Origin: Cryptosporangium arvum DSM 44712
Lineage (GTDB): Bacteria > Actinomycetota > Actinomycetes > Mycobacteriales > Cryptosporangiaceae
DNA length: 64,000 bases
Reading direction: 5' to 3'
Assembly (NCBI RefSeq): GCF_000585375.1
Contig: NZ_KK073874.1
Location: 8,839,913 to 8,903,912, forward strand
The translations under genes and the position numbers were made by a program. Positions 1 to 8,138 of this stretch are shown in pieces (position 1 is the first letter of the stretch; each line of letters begins with the position of its first letter). The notes beneath the pieces were generated by a model, which saw only the letters and a list, made by a program, of their open reading frames with translations, made no database searches and was not told the DNA's origin.

Positions 1-18
1 CGACTCCTAGCTCGACCC

Positions 19-1437
19 CTACAGGATGTCGCCCGGGGTGTAGAGGGCGGCCTTCGGGTGGCGGCCGGCCACCTCGCCCACCCGCCGAGCCACCTCGGCG
101 ACCTGCGCCGACGCCGCCCCGGTGAACGACGACGGGTCCGCGACCAGCGACGCGACGGTGGCGGAGTCCAGCCGCAGCCGCTCGTCGGAAGCCAGGCGGT
201 CCAGCAGATCGTTGCGCTCGATGCCCTTCTCCCGCATCTCCAGCGCCACCGCGACCGCGTGTTCCTTGATCGCCTCGTACGCCACCTCGCGCCCGACCCC
301 CCGCTGCACCGCGGCGACGAGCACCTTCGTCGTCGCGAGGAAGGGCAGGTAACGGTCGAGCTCGCGCTGCACCACCGCCGGGTACGCGCCGAACTCGGTG
401 AGCACGGTGAGGAACGTCTGGAACAGGCCGTCCGCGGCGAAGAACGCGTCCGGCAGCGCGACCCGACGGACGACGCTGCAGAACACGTCCCCCTCGTTCC
501 ACTGGTTGCCGGCCAGCTCACCGGTCATCGACGCGTACCCGCGGATGATCACCGCGAGCCCGTTCACCCGCTCGCACGAACGCGTGTTCATCTTGTGCGG
601 CATCGCCGACGACCCGACCTGCCCGGCCTGGAACCCCTCGGTGACCAGTTCCTGGCCCGCCATCAGGCGGATCGTCGTCGCCAGGCTCGACGGCCCGGCG
701 GCGGCGACGACGAGCGCCGACACCGCGTCGTAGTCCAGCGACCGCGGGTAGACCTGCCCCACGCTCGTGAACACGCGTGCGAACCCGAGGTGCCGCGCCA
801 CCGCCTCTTCCAACGCGGCCAGCTTCAGCGGGTCACCGCCCAGCAGGTCCAGCTGGTCCGCCGCGGTACCGACCGGCCCCTTGATCCCGCGCAGCGGATA
901 CCGGTCCAGCAGCTCGGAGAGCCGCTCGTAGGCCAGCAGCTGCTCCTCGGCGGCCGAGGCGAACCGCTTGCCGAGCAGCGTCGCCTGCGCCGGCACGTTG
1001 TGCGAGCGGCCGGTGAGCACGAGCGCGTCAAACTCGACCGCCCGGGCCGCGAGCCGCACCAGCGACGACACCACCCGGTCGCGGATCAGCTCCAGCGACG
1101 CCCGGACCTGCAGCTGCTCGACGTTCTCGGTCAGGTCCCGGGAGGTCATCCCCTTGTGGATGTGCTCGTGGCCGGCCAGCGCCGAGAACTCCTCGATGCG
1201 TGCCTTCACGTCGTGCCTGGTCACGCGTTCACGCGCGGCGATCGACGCCAGGTCGACGTTCTCCACGACGGCCTCGTACGCCTCGACGACACCGTCGGGC
1301 ACCGGTGTGCCCAACTCGCGCTGCGCCTTGAGCACCGCGATCCAGAGCTGTCGCTCCAGCACGATCTTGTGCTCGGGCGACCAGATCTGGGTCAGCTCGG
1401 GCGAGGCGTAACGGGCGGCGAGAACATTCGGGATCAC
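19..1437 (-). CDS. purB: Adenylosuccinate lyase
   Basis: Fumarase/aspartase-superfamily lyase of purine synthesis, 472 residues. It splits SAICAR to AICAR and adenylosuccinate to AMP, releasing fumarate, in the cytoplasm. The superfamily signature GSSAMPHKMN is intact, and TSRDLTEN and TGRSHNVPAQ, which line the active site, are present. Length fits the family. The start is a GTG (MIPNVLAARY). It lies 14 bases downstream of the oxidoreductase gene on the same strand, so co-transcription is possible. Product is secure; the exact start is less so because no strong ribosome site is visible. Confidence 0.96.
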   Translation of the reverse strand: MIPNVLAARYASPELTQIWSPEHKIVLERQLWIAVLKAQRELGTPVPDGVVEAYEAVVENVDLASIAARERVTRHDVKARIEEFSALAGHEHIHKGMTSRDLTENVEQLQVRASLELIRDRVVSSLVRLAARAVEFDALVLTGRSHNVPAQATLLGKRFASAAEEQLLAYERLSELLDRYPLRGIKGPVGTAADQLDLLGGDPLKLAALEEAVARHLGFARVFTSVGQVYPRSLDYDAVSALVVAAAGPSSLATTIRLMAGQELVTEGFQAGQVGSSAMPHKMNTRSCERVNGLAVIIRGYASMTGELAGNQWNEGDVFCSVVRRVALPDAFFAADGLFQTFLTVLTEFGAYPAVVQRELDRYLPFLATTKVLVAAVQRGVGREVAYEAIKEHAVAVALEMREKGIERNDLLDRLASDERLRLDSATVASLVADPSSFTGAASAQVAEVARRVGEVAGRHPKAALYTPGDIL

Positions 1438-1451
1438 CTACCCATCTTCGC

Positions 1452-2378
1452 TCACACGATCAGCAGCGTCTTCCCGACCGTGGTCCTCGCCTCGATCGCG
1501 GCATGTGCGTCCGCCGCGCGCTCGAGCGGGAACGTCGACCCGATGAGGGGTTTCACGCCGGACTCGAGCGCGGCGCGAGCCAGCTCCGGGACTGTTCCAC
1601 GCACGTCGCGCAGCGTGAGCACGCGCCCGGCCACCGTCTGCGGATCGGTCATCCGCCCCCCGGCACCCCCGTGGATCACGAACCGTCCCGCCGGCTTCAG
1701 CGCCCCGGCCGCGGCCGCCCCGATCTCCCCGCCCACGCCGTCGAACACCAGGTCGAGACCACCGGACAGCTCGCGGACCCGCTCCGCCCAACCCGGCTTC
1801 CCGTACTCGACGGCCACGGCCTTCTCGTTGACGACGCCCAGCTTGGCGCTACTACCCACCGCGCCGATCACGCGGGCACCGACACCGAGAGCGAGCTGAA
1901 CCAGCAGACTGCCGAGCCCGCCGGCCGCCGCCTCGACCAGCACCCACTCCCCGGCCACCGGTGCGGCGAGCCGGAACAGCCCCACTGCGGTCCGCCCGTC
2001 GGTGGCCAGGCCGACGGCGTCGGCGGTGGACAGCTCGTCCGGGATCGGAACGATGTCCGCGACGTTCACCGCGGCCTGCGACGCGTAACCGCCCGTTCCG
2101 CCGGTCGTGCTGAACACGCGGCGCCCGATCAGGTTCTCGTCGGCTCCGGGCCCGACCGCGCTGATCACCCCGCCGACGCCGTTACCCGGCACGTACGGCG
2201 GCTCGGGGAGCGGAAACGGGCCCGGGGGCCGGCCGGCCCGGATCTGCGTCTCGACGAACGAAATGCTCACCACCTCGACGTCGATCAAGGCCTGGTCCGG
2301 AGCCGGGACGGGCGTGGGCAGCTCGACGGGTACCAGAACGGAGGGATCGCCGAAGCGGGTCAGCTGGATCGCGCGCAT
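1452..2378 (-). CDS. Zinc-type alcohol dehydrogenase / quinone oxidoreductase family
   Basis: 308-residue medium-chain reductase. The N-terminal GroES-like domain begins MRAIQLTRFGDPSVL, and the Rossmann domain carries the glycine-rich stretch VEAAAGGLGSLLVQLA, which binds NADPH. The catalytic-zinc cysteines are absent, so it resembles NADPH:quinone reductases (QorA-like) rather than zinc alcohol dehydrogenases. The start at 2378 was chosen because family members begin MRAI/MKAI; a longer reading from 2399 would run into a palindrome. It precedes purB by 14 bases. Substrate cannot be read from sequence. Confidence 0.9.
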   Translation of the reverse strand: MRAIQLTRFGDPSVLVPVELPTPVPAPDQALIDVEVVSISFVETQIRAGRPPGPFPLPEPPYVPGNGVGGVISAVGPGADENLIGRRVFSTTGGTGGYASQAAVNVADIVPIPDELSTADAVGLATDGRTAVGLFRLAAPVAGEWVLVEAAAGGLGSLLVQLALGVGARVIGAVGSSAKLGVVNEKAVAVEYGKPGWAERVRELSGGLDLVFDGVGGEIGAAAAGALKPAGRFVIHGGAGGRMTDPQTVAGRVLTLRDVRGTVPELARAALESGVKPLIGSTFPLERAADAHAAIEARTTVGKTLLIV

Positions 2379-2394
2379 CGGACCAGCGTGCAAC

Positions 2395-2410
2395 CTCAAC
2401 CGCGGTTGAG
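2395..2410. promoter_or_regulatory. Perfect 16-bp palindrome upstream of the oxidoreductase
   Basis: CTCAACCGCGGTTGAG is perfectly self-complementary with no loop. It sits 17 bases upstream of the oxidoreductase start and 15 bases past the MFS stop. The lack of a loop fits a dimeric-repressor operator better than a terminator. The regulator is unknown. Confidence 0.55.
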
Positions 2411-2424
2411 ATCAAGGCGCTCGT

Positions 2425-3741
2425 TCACGCGGGCTTCGGCGAGCCGGTGCCGTCGCTGACCGGCCAGCACGAGGTGGCCTGCGCCAGCGGCGCGCGCGGT
2501 GCCAGCCACATCGCGACCGCACCGAGGAGGCCGGCCAGCGCGAACACGTAGAAGCTCCACACCCCGGCGTCGGCGTCGAGCAGTACCCCGCCGAGCGTCG
2601 GCCCGACCACCGAGCCGATCCGCCCGACACCGGCGATCCAGCCGAGCGCGGTCGCGTGCGTCGCCGACGGGTAGTGGTAGCCGACGTGCGCGTAGAGCAC
2701 GACCTGGGCCGTGAACAGGAAGAAGCCCGCCAGCGCGGCCGCCAGGTAGATCAGTACCGACGGCATCCGGATGCTGATCAGCCCCACGAACACCGCTCCG
2801 GTGAGGAACCAGATCGCCGAGGCCCGTTTCGTGCCGAGCCGATCGGCGATCGGTCCGGTCAGCAGGAGCCCGGCCACCGCCCCCACGTTCGTGATCACCA
2901 GGAAGGACAGCGCCGAGCCGAGCCCGTAGCCGGAGTCGCGCATGAGCTGCGGCAGCCAGGTACCGAAGCCGTAGACCAGGAGCAGCCCACAGAACGAGGC
3001 GACGAAGAACAGCAGCGTGGCGGCGAGGTAACCGCGCCCGAAAATCGTCCGGAGCGCCGCGGACCGATCGGGGGTGGCGGCGCCGATGCGGTTTCTCGCG
3101 GCGTCGAGATCGACGTCGTGGCGCCGGGCCACCTCCGCGGCCTCGTCGTCCCGTCCGCGCGCGAGCAGGAAGTCGACCGACTCGGGCAGGTACCGCCAGA
3201 GCAGCGGGAGCATGACGACGATCGGGATCGCGCCGGCCCAGAACATCGCACGCCACCCGAACGCGGGCAGCACGGCGATCGCGAGCGCGGCGACGACGAG
3301 CCCGCCGACGTGGTATCCGGTCATCATCCAGGTCGCGCCTGCACCGCGGCGGCGCTCGCCGATGTACTCCATGACCAGCGGCATCGCGGTCGGGATCAGG
3401 CCACCGAGCCCGAGGCCGGCGAGGAAGCGCCCGACGCTGAACACCGTGGGGTTCGGGGCCACCGCGCAGAACGCCATCAGCACCGAGAACCAGGTGGCGC
3501 AGGCCATGATCGTCCTGCGGCGGCCGAACCAGTCGGTGAGCGTGCCGATCGTGAGCGAGCCGATCAGCATGCCGAACGTGGCGTAGCTACCGATCCGGCC
3601 CGCTTCGGACGCGGTGAGCTGCCATTCCGGATCGTCGAGCAGGTCGGGGATGACCGTGCTGTAGACGAACAGGTCGAACCCTTCGAGCAGGACGACGATC
3701 CAGCACAGCGCCAGAACGGTACGGGCGATGCGGTTCGGCAC
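2425..3741 (-). CDS. MFS transporter, aromatic acid:H+ symporter type
   Basis: 438 residues with about 12 predicted membrane helices. Helix 1 carries EGFDLFVYSTVIP, matching the acidic GFD motif of PcaK/BenK-type carriers. The helix 2-3 loop has GTLTDWFGRRR, the MFS signature, and helix 4 has the GRFLAGLGLGG motif. Such carriers take up benzoate-like or hydroxybenzoate-like acids with protons. The GTG start has GGGAGG six bases upstream. The TetR gene lies immediately upstream on the same strand and its open frame runs into this gene, so TetR is the likely regulator or operon partner. Substrate is inference. Confidence 0.9.
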   Translation of the reverse strand: MPNRIARTVLALCWIVVLLEGFDLFVYSTVIPDLLDDPEWQLTASEAGRIGSYATFGMLIGSLTIGTLTDWFGRRRTIMACATWFSVLMAFCAVAPNPTVFSVGRFLAGLGLGGLIPTAMPLVMEYIGERRRGAGATWMMTGYHVGGLVVAALAIAVLPAFGWRAMFWAGAIPIVVMLPLLWRYLPESVDFLLARGRDDEAAEVARRHDVDLDAARNRIGAATPDRSAALRTIFGRGYLAATLLFFVASFCGLLLVYGFGTWLPQLMRDSGYGLGSALSFLVITNVGAVAGLLLTGPIADRLGTKRASAIWFLTGAVFVGLISIRMPSVLIYLAAALAGFFLFTAQVVLYAHVGYHYPSATHATALGWIAGVGRIGSVVGPTLGGVLLDADAGVWSFYVFALAGLLGAVAMWLAPRAPLAQATSCWPVSDGTGSPKPA

Positions 3742-4490
3742 GGCGAACCTCCCGGGGATGCGGCGTGCTCGCTCCCGTGCCCGTCGTCCCCCTGGGAAAA
3801 CACCAGCGTTTCACTGGCCGGAACACCCTGGCGCTGAACGGCCACGCTGATCGCCCTCGTCCATGTCGAGCAGCGGCTCCGGATCATCGGAGCGATCAGC
3901 GCGGCCGCGCGCGCGACGTCGGCGGTGACCCGGGCGTGCAGGTCGGGGGCGGTCAGGTGGCGGCTGACGCTGTCGGCCTGCACGCGCCACAGCCCCGCGA
4001 CCGCGATCGCCGCGATGCGCGACTCGGGAGCGGACCCGCCGAGGTGCTCGGCGATCGCGTCGGTGAGGCGCTCGGCCATCTCGTGCCGGTACGCGCGCAG
4101 GCCGGGCGTGCTCACCGCGAGCGCACGGAACCGGCCGATCTGCTCGACCGCGTCGGCGGGATCGGGATGATCGGCGATCCAGCCGGTCAACGCACCGAGT
4201 TCGGCATCGAGCACGCTGACCGCGGCGTCCAGCGGCCCGGCGTCCGCGGCGGACAGCGCGGCCCGCAGAGCCGTGAGCGTGTCGGCGAACCGGTCGAGCA
4301 GCAGCGCTTCCTTGGTGGGGAAGTAGTTGAAGACGGTCTTCTCGGACACTCCGCAGGCGTCGGCGATCTCAGAGACGCGGACCGCCTCGAAGCCGCGCTC
4401 GAGGAACATCCGCGTCGCGGTCGAGGTCAGCCGCGCCCGGAGCGCGCGCTTCTTCTGCTCCCGGAGGCCGGGCTGCCAGTCGACGGTCAC
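3564..4490 (-). CDS. TetR-family regulator with out-of-frame tail (probable frameshift near 3885)
   Basis: The N-terminal domain is a canonical TetR helix-turn-helix (VSEIADACGVSEKTVFNYF at about residues 40-58), and the ligand domain follows normally to about residue 203 (AALIAPMIRSR). The remaining ~105 residues are Ser/Arg/Cys-rich and overlap the MFS gene by 178 bases, which looks like out-of-frame translation. In another frame the DNA from about 3885 reads DDPEPLLDMDEGDQRGR with normal codon use and stops at 3811, giving a typical ~225-residue length. A recent frameshift or a sequencing indel is therefore likely. GTG start at 4490. The palindrome at 4499-4532 directly upstream is the probable operator. 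Confidence 0.82.
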   Translation of the reverse strand: MTVDWQPGLREQKKRALRARLTSTATRMFLERGFEAVRVSEIADACGVSEKTVFNYFPTKEALLLDRFADTLTALRAALSAADAGPLDAAVSVLDAELGALTGWIADHPDPADAVEQIGRFRALAVSTPGLRAYRHEMAERLTDAIAEHLGGSAPESRIAAIAVAGLWRVQADSVSRHLTAPDLHARVTADVARAAALIAPMIRSRCSTWTRAISVAVQRQGVPASETLVFSQGDDGHGSEHAASPGGSPCRTASPVPFWRCAGSSSCSKGSTCSSTARSSPTCSTIRNGSSPRPKRAGSVATPRSAC

Positions 4491-4498
4491 GCTGTCAC

Positions 4499-4532
4499 TT
4501 TACAGCGACGGTAAAAATACTGTTACTGTAAA
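4499..4532. promoter_or_regulatory. TetR operator between divergent genes
   Basis: Arm TTTACAGCGACGGTA (4499-4513), spacer AAAA, arm TACTGTTACTGTAAA (4518-4532). The 15-base arms match as an inverted repeat with three mismatches. The repeat fills most of the gap between the TetR start (4490) and the DUF1772 start (4537), so binding would cover both promoters. This fits autoregulation plus control of the divergent gene. Confidence 0.75.
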
Positions 4533-4536
4533 AATC

Positions 4537-4989
4537 ATGGTCGCACTGCAGATCGTCGGGTTGGTCCTCGCCGGGCTCCTGGCCGGCGAGGAGTTCATCG
4601 TGCGGTACGGCGTGCAGCCGGCGCTGCGTAGCCTGGACGACCGGTCGCACATCGGCGCGCGGGTCGCGCTGGTCCGCAGCTTGCGGATCGTGGTGCCCGC
4701 GCTGATGCTCCCGACGGTGCTGTGCGCGGTGGCGGTCCTGGTCGCCGGCGGAGCCGGCCCGGGCGCGTCGTTGCGGTGGGCCGGCACCGGGGCGCTCGTC
4801 GCGTTCGTGCTGATCTCGTTCCTCGGCACCGTGCCGATCAACATGAAGGTCGTCGACTGGCGCGCCGACGCTCCGCCGCCGGACTGGCGGGCGACGGTGC
4901 TGCGCTGGGAACGCCTCGACGGGGCCCGATCGGCGGCGGCGATCGTCGCGTTCGTCTGCTTCGTGGCCGCGCTCGCGGTCCAGGCCTAG
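4537..4989 (+). CDS. DUF1772 (anthrone-oxygenase-like) membrane protein
   Basis: 150 residues with four predicted membrane helices. The layout is that of DUF1772: an N-terminal helix (VALQIVGLVLAGLLAGEEF), the motif RYGVQPALRSL, and a second conserved loop PINMKVVDW followed by a W-containing stretch. Related proteins are annotated as anthrone oxygenases, but the function of most bacterial members is unknown. The start at 4537 fits the family N-terminus. There is no room for a ribosome site because the operator ends four bases earlier, so a leaderless transcript is likely. Divergent TetR is the presumed repressor. Confidence 0.85.
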   Translation: MVALQIVGLVLAGLLAGEEFIVRYGVQPALRSLDDRSHIGARVALVRSLRIVVPALMLPTVLCAVAVLVAGGAGPGASLRWAGTGALVAFVLISFLGTVPINMKVVDWRADAPPPDWRATVLRWERLDGARSAAAIVAFVCFVAALAVQA

Positions 4990-5017
4990 GCGTACCCCGG
5001 CACCCTCGACCACAGGA

Positions 5018-5066
5018 GACTGGCCGCCGGCCGAGCGCTCGCACGAGCGTCGGCCGACGGCCAGTC
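5018..5066. terminator. Long hairpin between convergent genes
   Basis: Arms of about 23 bases starting GACTGGCCG and ending CGGCCAGTC pair almost perfectly (one mismatch and one bulge) around a 2-base CA apex. It lies between the DUF1772 stop (4989) and the lpdA stop (5101), with no T-tract, and fits a bidirectional terminator. Confidence 0.7.
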
Positions 5067-5100
5067 GAAGGAAAGTGCGCCAGGGAGATGCGCTACGGAC

Positions 5101-6501
5101 CTAGAAGTTGATCATGTGCCCGGCGAGGCCGTGGACGGCCTCCTTGACCGCCTCGGACAGCGTCGGGTGCGCGTGCACGTTGCGCGCCACCTCGTGCACG
5201 GTCAGATCCCACTGCTGTGCCAGCGTGAGTTCCGGCAGGAGCTCGGTGACGTCGGGGCCGATCATGTGCGCGCCGAGCAGCTCGCCGTACTTGGCGTCGG
5301 ACAGGATCTTCACGAAGCCGCCCGGGTCGCCCAGGCCGTGCGCCTTGGCGTTCGCGGTGAACGGGAACTTCGCGACCTGGACGTCGTAGCCCTTCTCGCG
5401 CGCCTGCTCCTCGGTGTAGCCGAAGCTGGCGATCTGCGGCTGGCAGTACGTCGCCCGCGGGATCATCACGTAGTCGAGCGTCTGCGTCTCGGCGCCGGCG
5501 ATCGTCTCGGCCGCGATGATGCCCATGGCCTCGGCGGCGTGCGCGAGCATCAGCTTGGCGGTGCCGTCACCGATCGCGAAGATGTGCGGGACGTTCGTCC
5601 GGCAGTACTCGTCGATGTCGATCGCGCCGCGCTCGGTGAGCTGCACGCCGGTCTTGTCCAGGCCGAAGCCCTCGGTGCGCGGCGCGAAGCCGATCGCCTG
5701 GAGCACCTTGTCGGTCTCCAGCACCTGCTCCTGGCCGTCCTTGGAGACCGTGACCCGCACCGAAGAACCGGAGTCGTCGATCGACTCCACCCGGGTCGAG
5801 GTGAGCACCTTGATGCCGAGCTTCTTGTAGCGCTTCGCCAGCTCGGCGGAGACCTCCGGGTCCTCCAGCGGCACCAGCCGGTCGAGGAACTCGACGATCG
5901 TCACGTCGACGCCGTAGTTCTTCATGACGTACGCGAACTCGACACCGATCGCGCCCGCACCGGCGATGACGATGCTCTCGGGCAGGTTGTCGGTGAGGAT
6001 CTGCTCCTCGTACGTAACGACCCGCTCCGACAAAGAAGTGCCCGGCAGCAACCGGGTGGTGGCGCCGGAAGCGATGATCGCGTTGTCGAACGTGACGGTC
6101 TCGCTACCGCCGTCGTTGAGCGCGACCTCGATCGTGTTCGCGTCGGTGAACGTTCCCCAGCCCTGGAACTGCTGGATCTTGTTCTTCTTCATCAGGAAGT
6201 GGACGCCCTTGACGCGACCGTCGGCCACCTTGCGGCTCCGGTCGAACGCGGGCTTGAAGTCCACCGAGACCGTGCCGTCGACGGTGATGCCGAACTGCTT
6301 GGCCTCCTTCTGGAAGATGTAGGCCAGTTCGGCGTTCCGCAGCAGCGCCTTGGACGGGATGCAGCCCACGTTGAGGCACACCCCACCCCAGTACTGCTTC
6401 TCGATGATCGCCACTTTTTTGCCGAGCTGCGCGGCTCGGATCGCGGCGACGTATCCACCCGGGCCGGCACCCAGTACCACGACATCGAAGTGTGTGCTCA
6501 C
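5101..6501 (-). CDS. lpdA: Dihydrolipoyl dehydrogenase (E3)
   Basis: 466-residue FAD/NAD disulfide oxidoreductase that reoxidises dihydrolipoamide in pyruvate and 2-oxoglutarate dehydrogenase complexes and the glycine cleavage system. The FAD fold is [13 protein letters not shown]. The redox-active pair is in [14 protein letters not shown], the NAD fold is [12 protein letters not shown], and the C-terminal catalytic His-Glu is in [16 protein letters not shown]. The start was set at GTG 6501 ([13 protein letters not shown]), which matches the family. An upstream in-frame extension lacks any recognisable domain. It stands alone; no E1 or E2 genes are nearby. Confidence 0.96.
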   Translation of the reverse strand: MSTHFDVVVLGAGPGGYVAAIRAAQLGKKVAIIEKQYWGGVCLNVGCIPSKALLRNAELAYIFQKEAKQFGITVDGTVSVDFKPAFDRSRKVADGRVKGVHFLMKKNKIQQFQGWGTFTDANTIEVALNDGGSETVTFDNAIIASGATTRLLPGTSLSERVVTYEEQILTDNLPESIVIAGAGAIGVEFAYVMKNYGVDVTIVEFLDRLVPLEDPEVSAELAKRYKKLGIKVLTSTRVESIDDSGSSVRVTVSKDGQEQVLETDKVLQAIGFAPRTEGFGLDKTGVQLTERGAIDIDEYCRTNVPHIFAIGDGTAKLMLAHAAEAMGIIAAETIAGAETQTLDYVMIPRATYCQPQIASFGYTEEQAREKGYDVQVAKFPFTANAKAHGLGDPGGFVKILSDAKYGELLGAHMIGPDVTELLPELTLAQQWDLTVHEVARNVHAHPTLSEAVKEAVHGLAGHMINF

Positions 6502-6666
6502 GCTTTCCACCCTATTCCGGATCCCGCGCCGAAGGTCAGGCGCCTGGCAGCCAGTTACCGCCAACGCGGCAAACGTGAAAATCATTCCCGATAGACCGAT
6601 GGCCCCGCAACGTAACCGCACCCGCGAGCGACTCGGCGGACACCACCACGAACCGATCACACTGTC

Positions 6667-8076
6667 GTGACCGACACCCGCACTCCGTACCGTCCGGCGG
6701 CCAAGGCCCTGCCCACCGGCGCCGGTGCCGTCCGCGTCGTGCCGCGCCCCGGATCGATCGCCGCCCAGGCCCGCGGGGGCGCGGTCGGCGCGCCCCGTCC
6801 CGGCCGCGCCGACCGTGCCTCGAGTCGGTTCCCGAACATCGACGCGGTACTCGACGCCCGCGCGATCTTTCCGGTGTTCCAGCCGCTGGTCCGCGCCCAC
6901 GACCGGGCCCTGGTCGGATACGAGGCGCTGAGCCGCGGCCCGGCGGGCACCCCGTGGGAGTCACCGACCGCGCTGTTCGAAGCAGCCGGTGAGGCCGGTC
7001 GGCTCGCCGAGCTCGACTGGGCCTGCCGGGCCCGGATCGGCCGCGCCGCGATCGCCGCCGGCCTCGACCGGTCCACGGCGCTGTTCGTCAACGCCGAGCC
7101 GCCCGCGGCCGCGCTGCCGTGCCCGGAGGACCTGCTGCCGGCGATCCGGGAGGCCGAGCGTCGGCTGCACCTGGTCGTCGAGATGACCGAGCGGTCGATC
7201 GCCGCCGACCCGGCCGGGCTGCTCACCGCGGCCTCGACGCTGCGCGCCGCCGGCTGCGGCATCGCGCTCGACGACGTCGGCGCGATCCCGGCCTCGCTCG
7301 CGCTGATGCCACTGCTCGACCCGGACGTCATCAAGCTCGACATGCACCTCGTGCGACGCCCCAACGACCTGGCCACCGCGCGGGTCGTCAACAGCGTGAT
7401 CGCGCAGGCGGAGCGCTCCGGCGCCGCGATCCTCGCCGAGGGCGTGGAGACCGCGCAGCACCTGGCGACCGCACGCACGATGGGCGCGTCGATCGTCCAG
7501 GGCTGGCTCACCGGCCGACCGGCGCCGCTGCCGGCCGAGCGGGCCGCGTCGCTGCCGCCGGAGCGGCTCTACCGCCGGGTCGTGGAGGAGCCGACCGGCA
7601 CGCCGTTCGAGATCCTCGCCGGGTGCAGGCCGGCCCGCCGCGGGGACAAGGAGTCCCTGCTGACGATCAGCCGCTACCTGGAGACGAAGGGCCTGGACAG
7701 CGAGGAGCCCCCGGTCGTCCTCGGCTGCTTCCAGCACGACCGCTACCTGACCCCGGCGACGCGCAAGCGGTTCGCGAAGCTGGCGGCGTCGGCCGGGTTG
7801 GTGGCCGCGCTCGGCGAGGGCGTGTCGAGCGAGCCCGCGCCCGGTGTGCGTGGAGCGGCGCTCAAGGCGAGCGACCCGCTCCGCAACGAGTGGAACGTCG
7901 TCGTCGTGGGGCCGCACTTCGCCGGCGCGCTCGTCGCCCGGGACCTCGGTGACACCGGCCCGGACGGTGAGCGCCGCTTCGACTACGTGCTCACCTACGA
8001 GCGTTCGCTGGTGCTGAAGGCCGCCCGTGCGCTGCTGCGCTGGGTGGCTCCGGTGGCTACGGACCACCACCGGTGA
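6667..8076 (+). CDS. EAL domain fused to DICT sensory domain
   Basis: 469 residues. After a ~55-residue basic, disordered N-terminus comes an EAL domain (about 58-290): YEALSRG, FVNAEP, EMTER, LDDVG, IKLD, AEGVE and VQGW supply the acidic, Asn, Lys and Gln positions used for metal and c-di-GMP binding. The loop-6 element is DDVGAIPAS rather than the usual DDFGTGYSS, so activity may be altered. A DICT domain (about 305-430) follows; DICT domains are associated with light and cyclic-di-GMP signalling. No membrane segment. It heads a same-strand run with a histidine kinase 62 bases downstream. Whether it is a phosphodiesterase or a c-di-GMP receptor is not decided by sequence. Confidence 0.88.
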   Translation: MTDTRTPYRPAAKALPTGAGAVRVVPRPGSIAAQARGGAVGAPRPGRADRASSRFPNIDAVLDARAIFPVFQPLVRAHDRALVGYEALSRGPAGTPWESPTALFEAAGEAGRLAELDWACRARIGRAAIAAGLDRSTALFVNAEPPAAALPCPEDLLPAIREAERRLHLVVEMTERSIAADPAGLLTAASTLRAAGCGIALDDVGAIPASLALMPLLDPDVIKLDMHLVRRPNDLATARVVNSVIAQAERSGAAILAEGVETAQHLATARTMGASIVQGWLTGRPAPLPAERAASLPPERLYRRVVEEPTGTPFEILAGCRPARRGDKESLLTISRYLETKGLDSEEPPVVLGCFQHDRYLTPATRKRFAKLAASAGLVAALGEGVSSEPAPGVRGAALKASDPLRNEWNVVVVGPHFAGALVARDLGDTGPDGERRFDYVLTYERSLVLKAARALLRWVAPVATDHHR

Positions 8077-8138
8077 AGGCTATGCACGTCCCTGGGTAGG
8101 GACGAGAATTACACCGTTTCTGGATTAATGTCCGCGAG

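Noticed and set aside
58-1899. A 613-codon plus-strand frame opposite purB
   Set aside because: Antisense shadow of purB and the oxidoreductase; composition is His/Arg/Gln-rich and no motif is seen.
2656-3837. A 393-codon frame opposite the MFS transporter
   Set aside because: Very rich in Arg, Gln, Glu and His; a shadow of the transporter gene, which has clear membrane helices.
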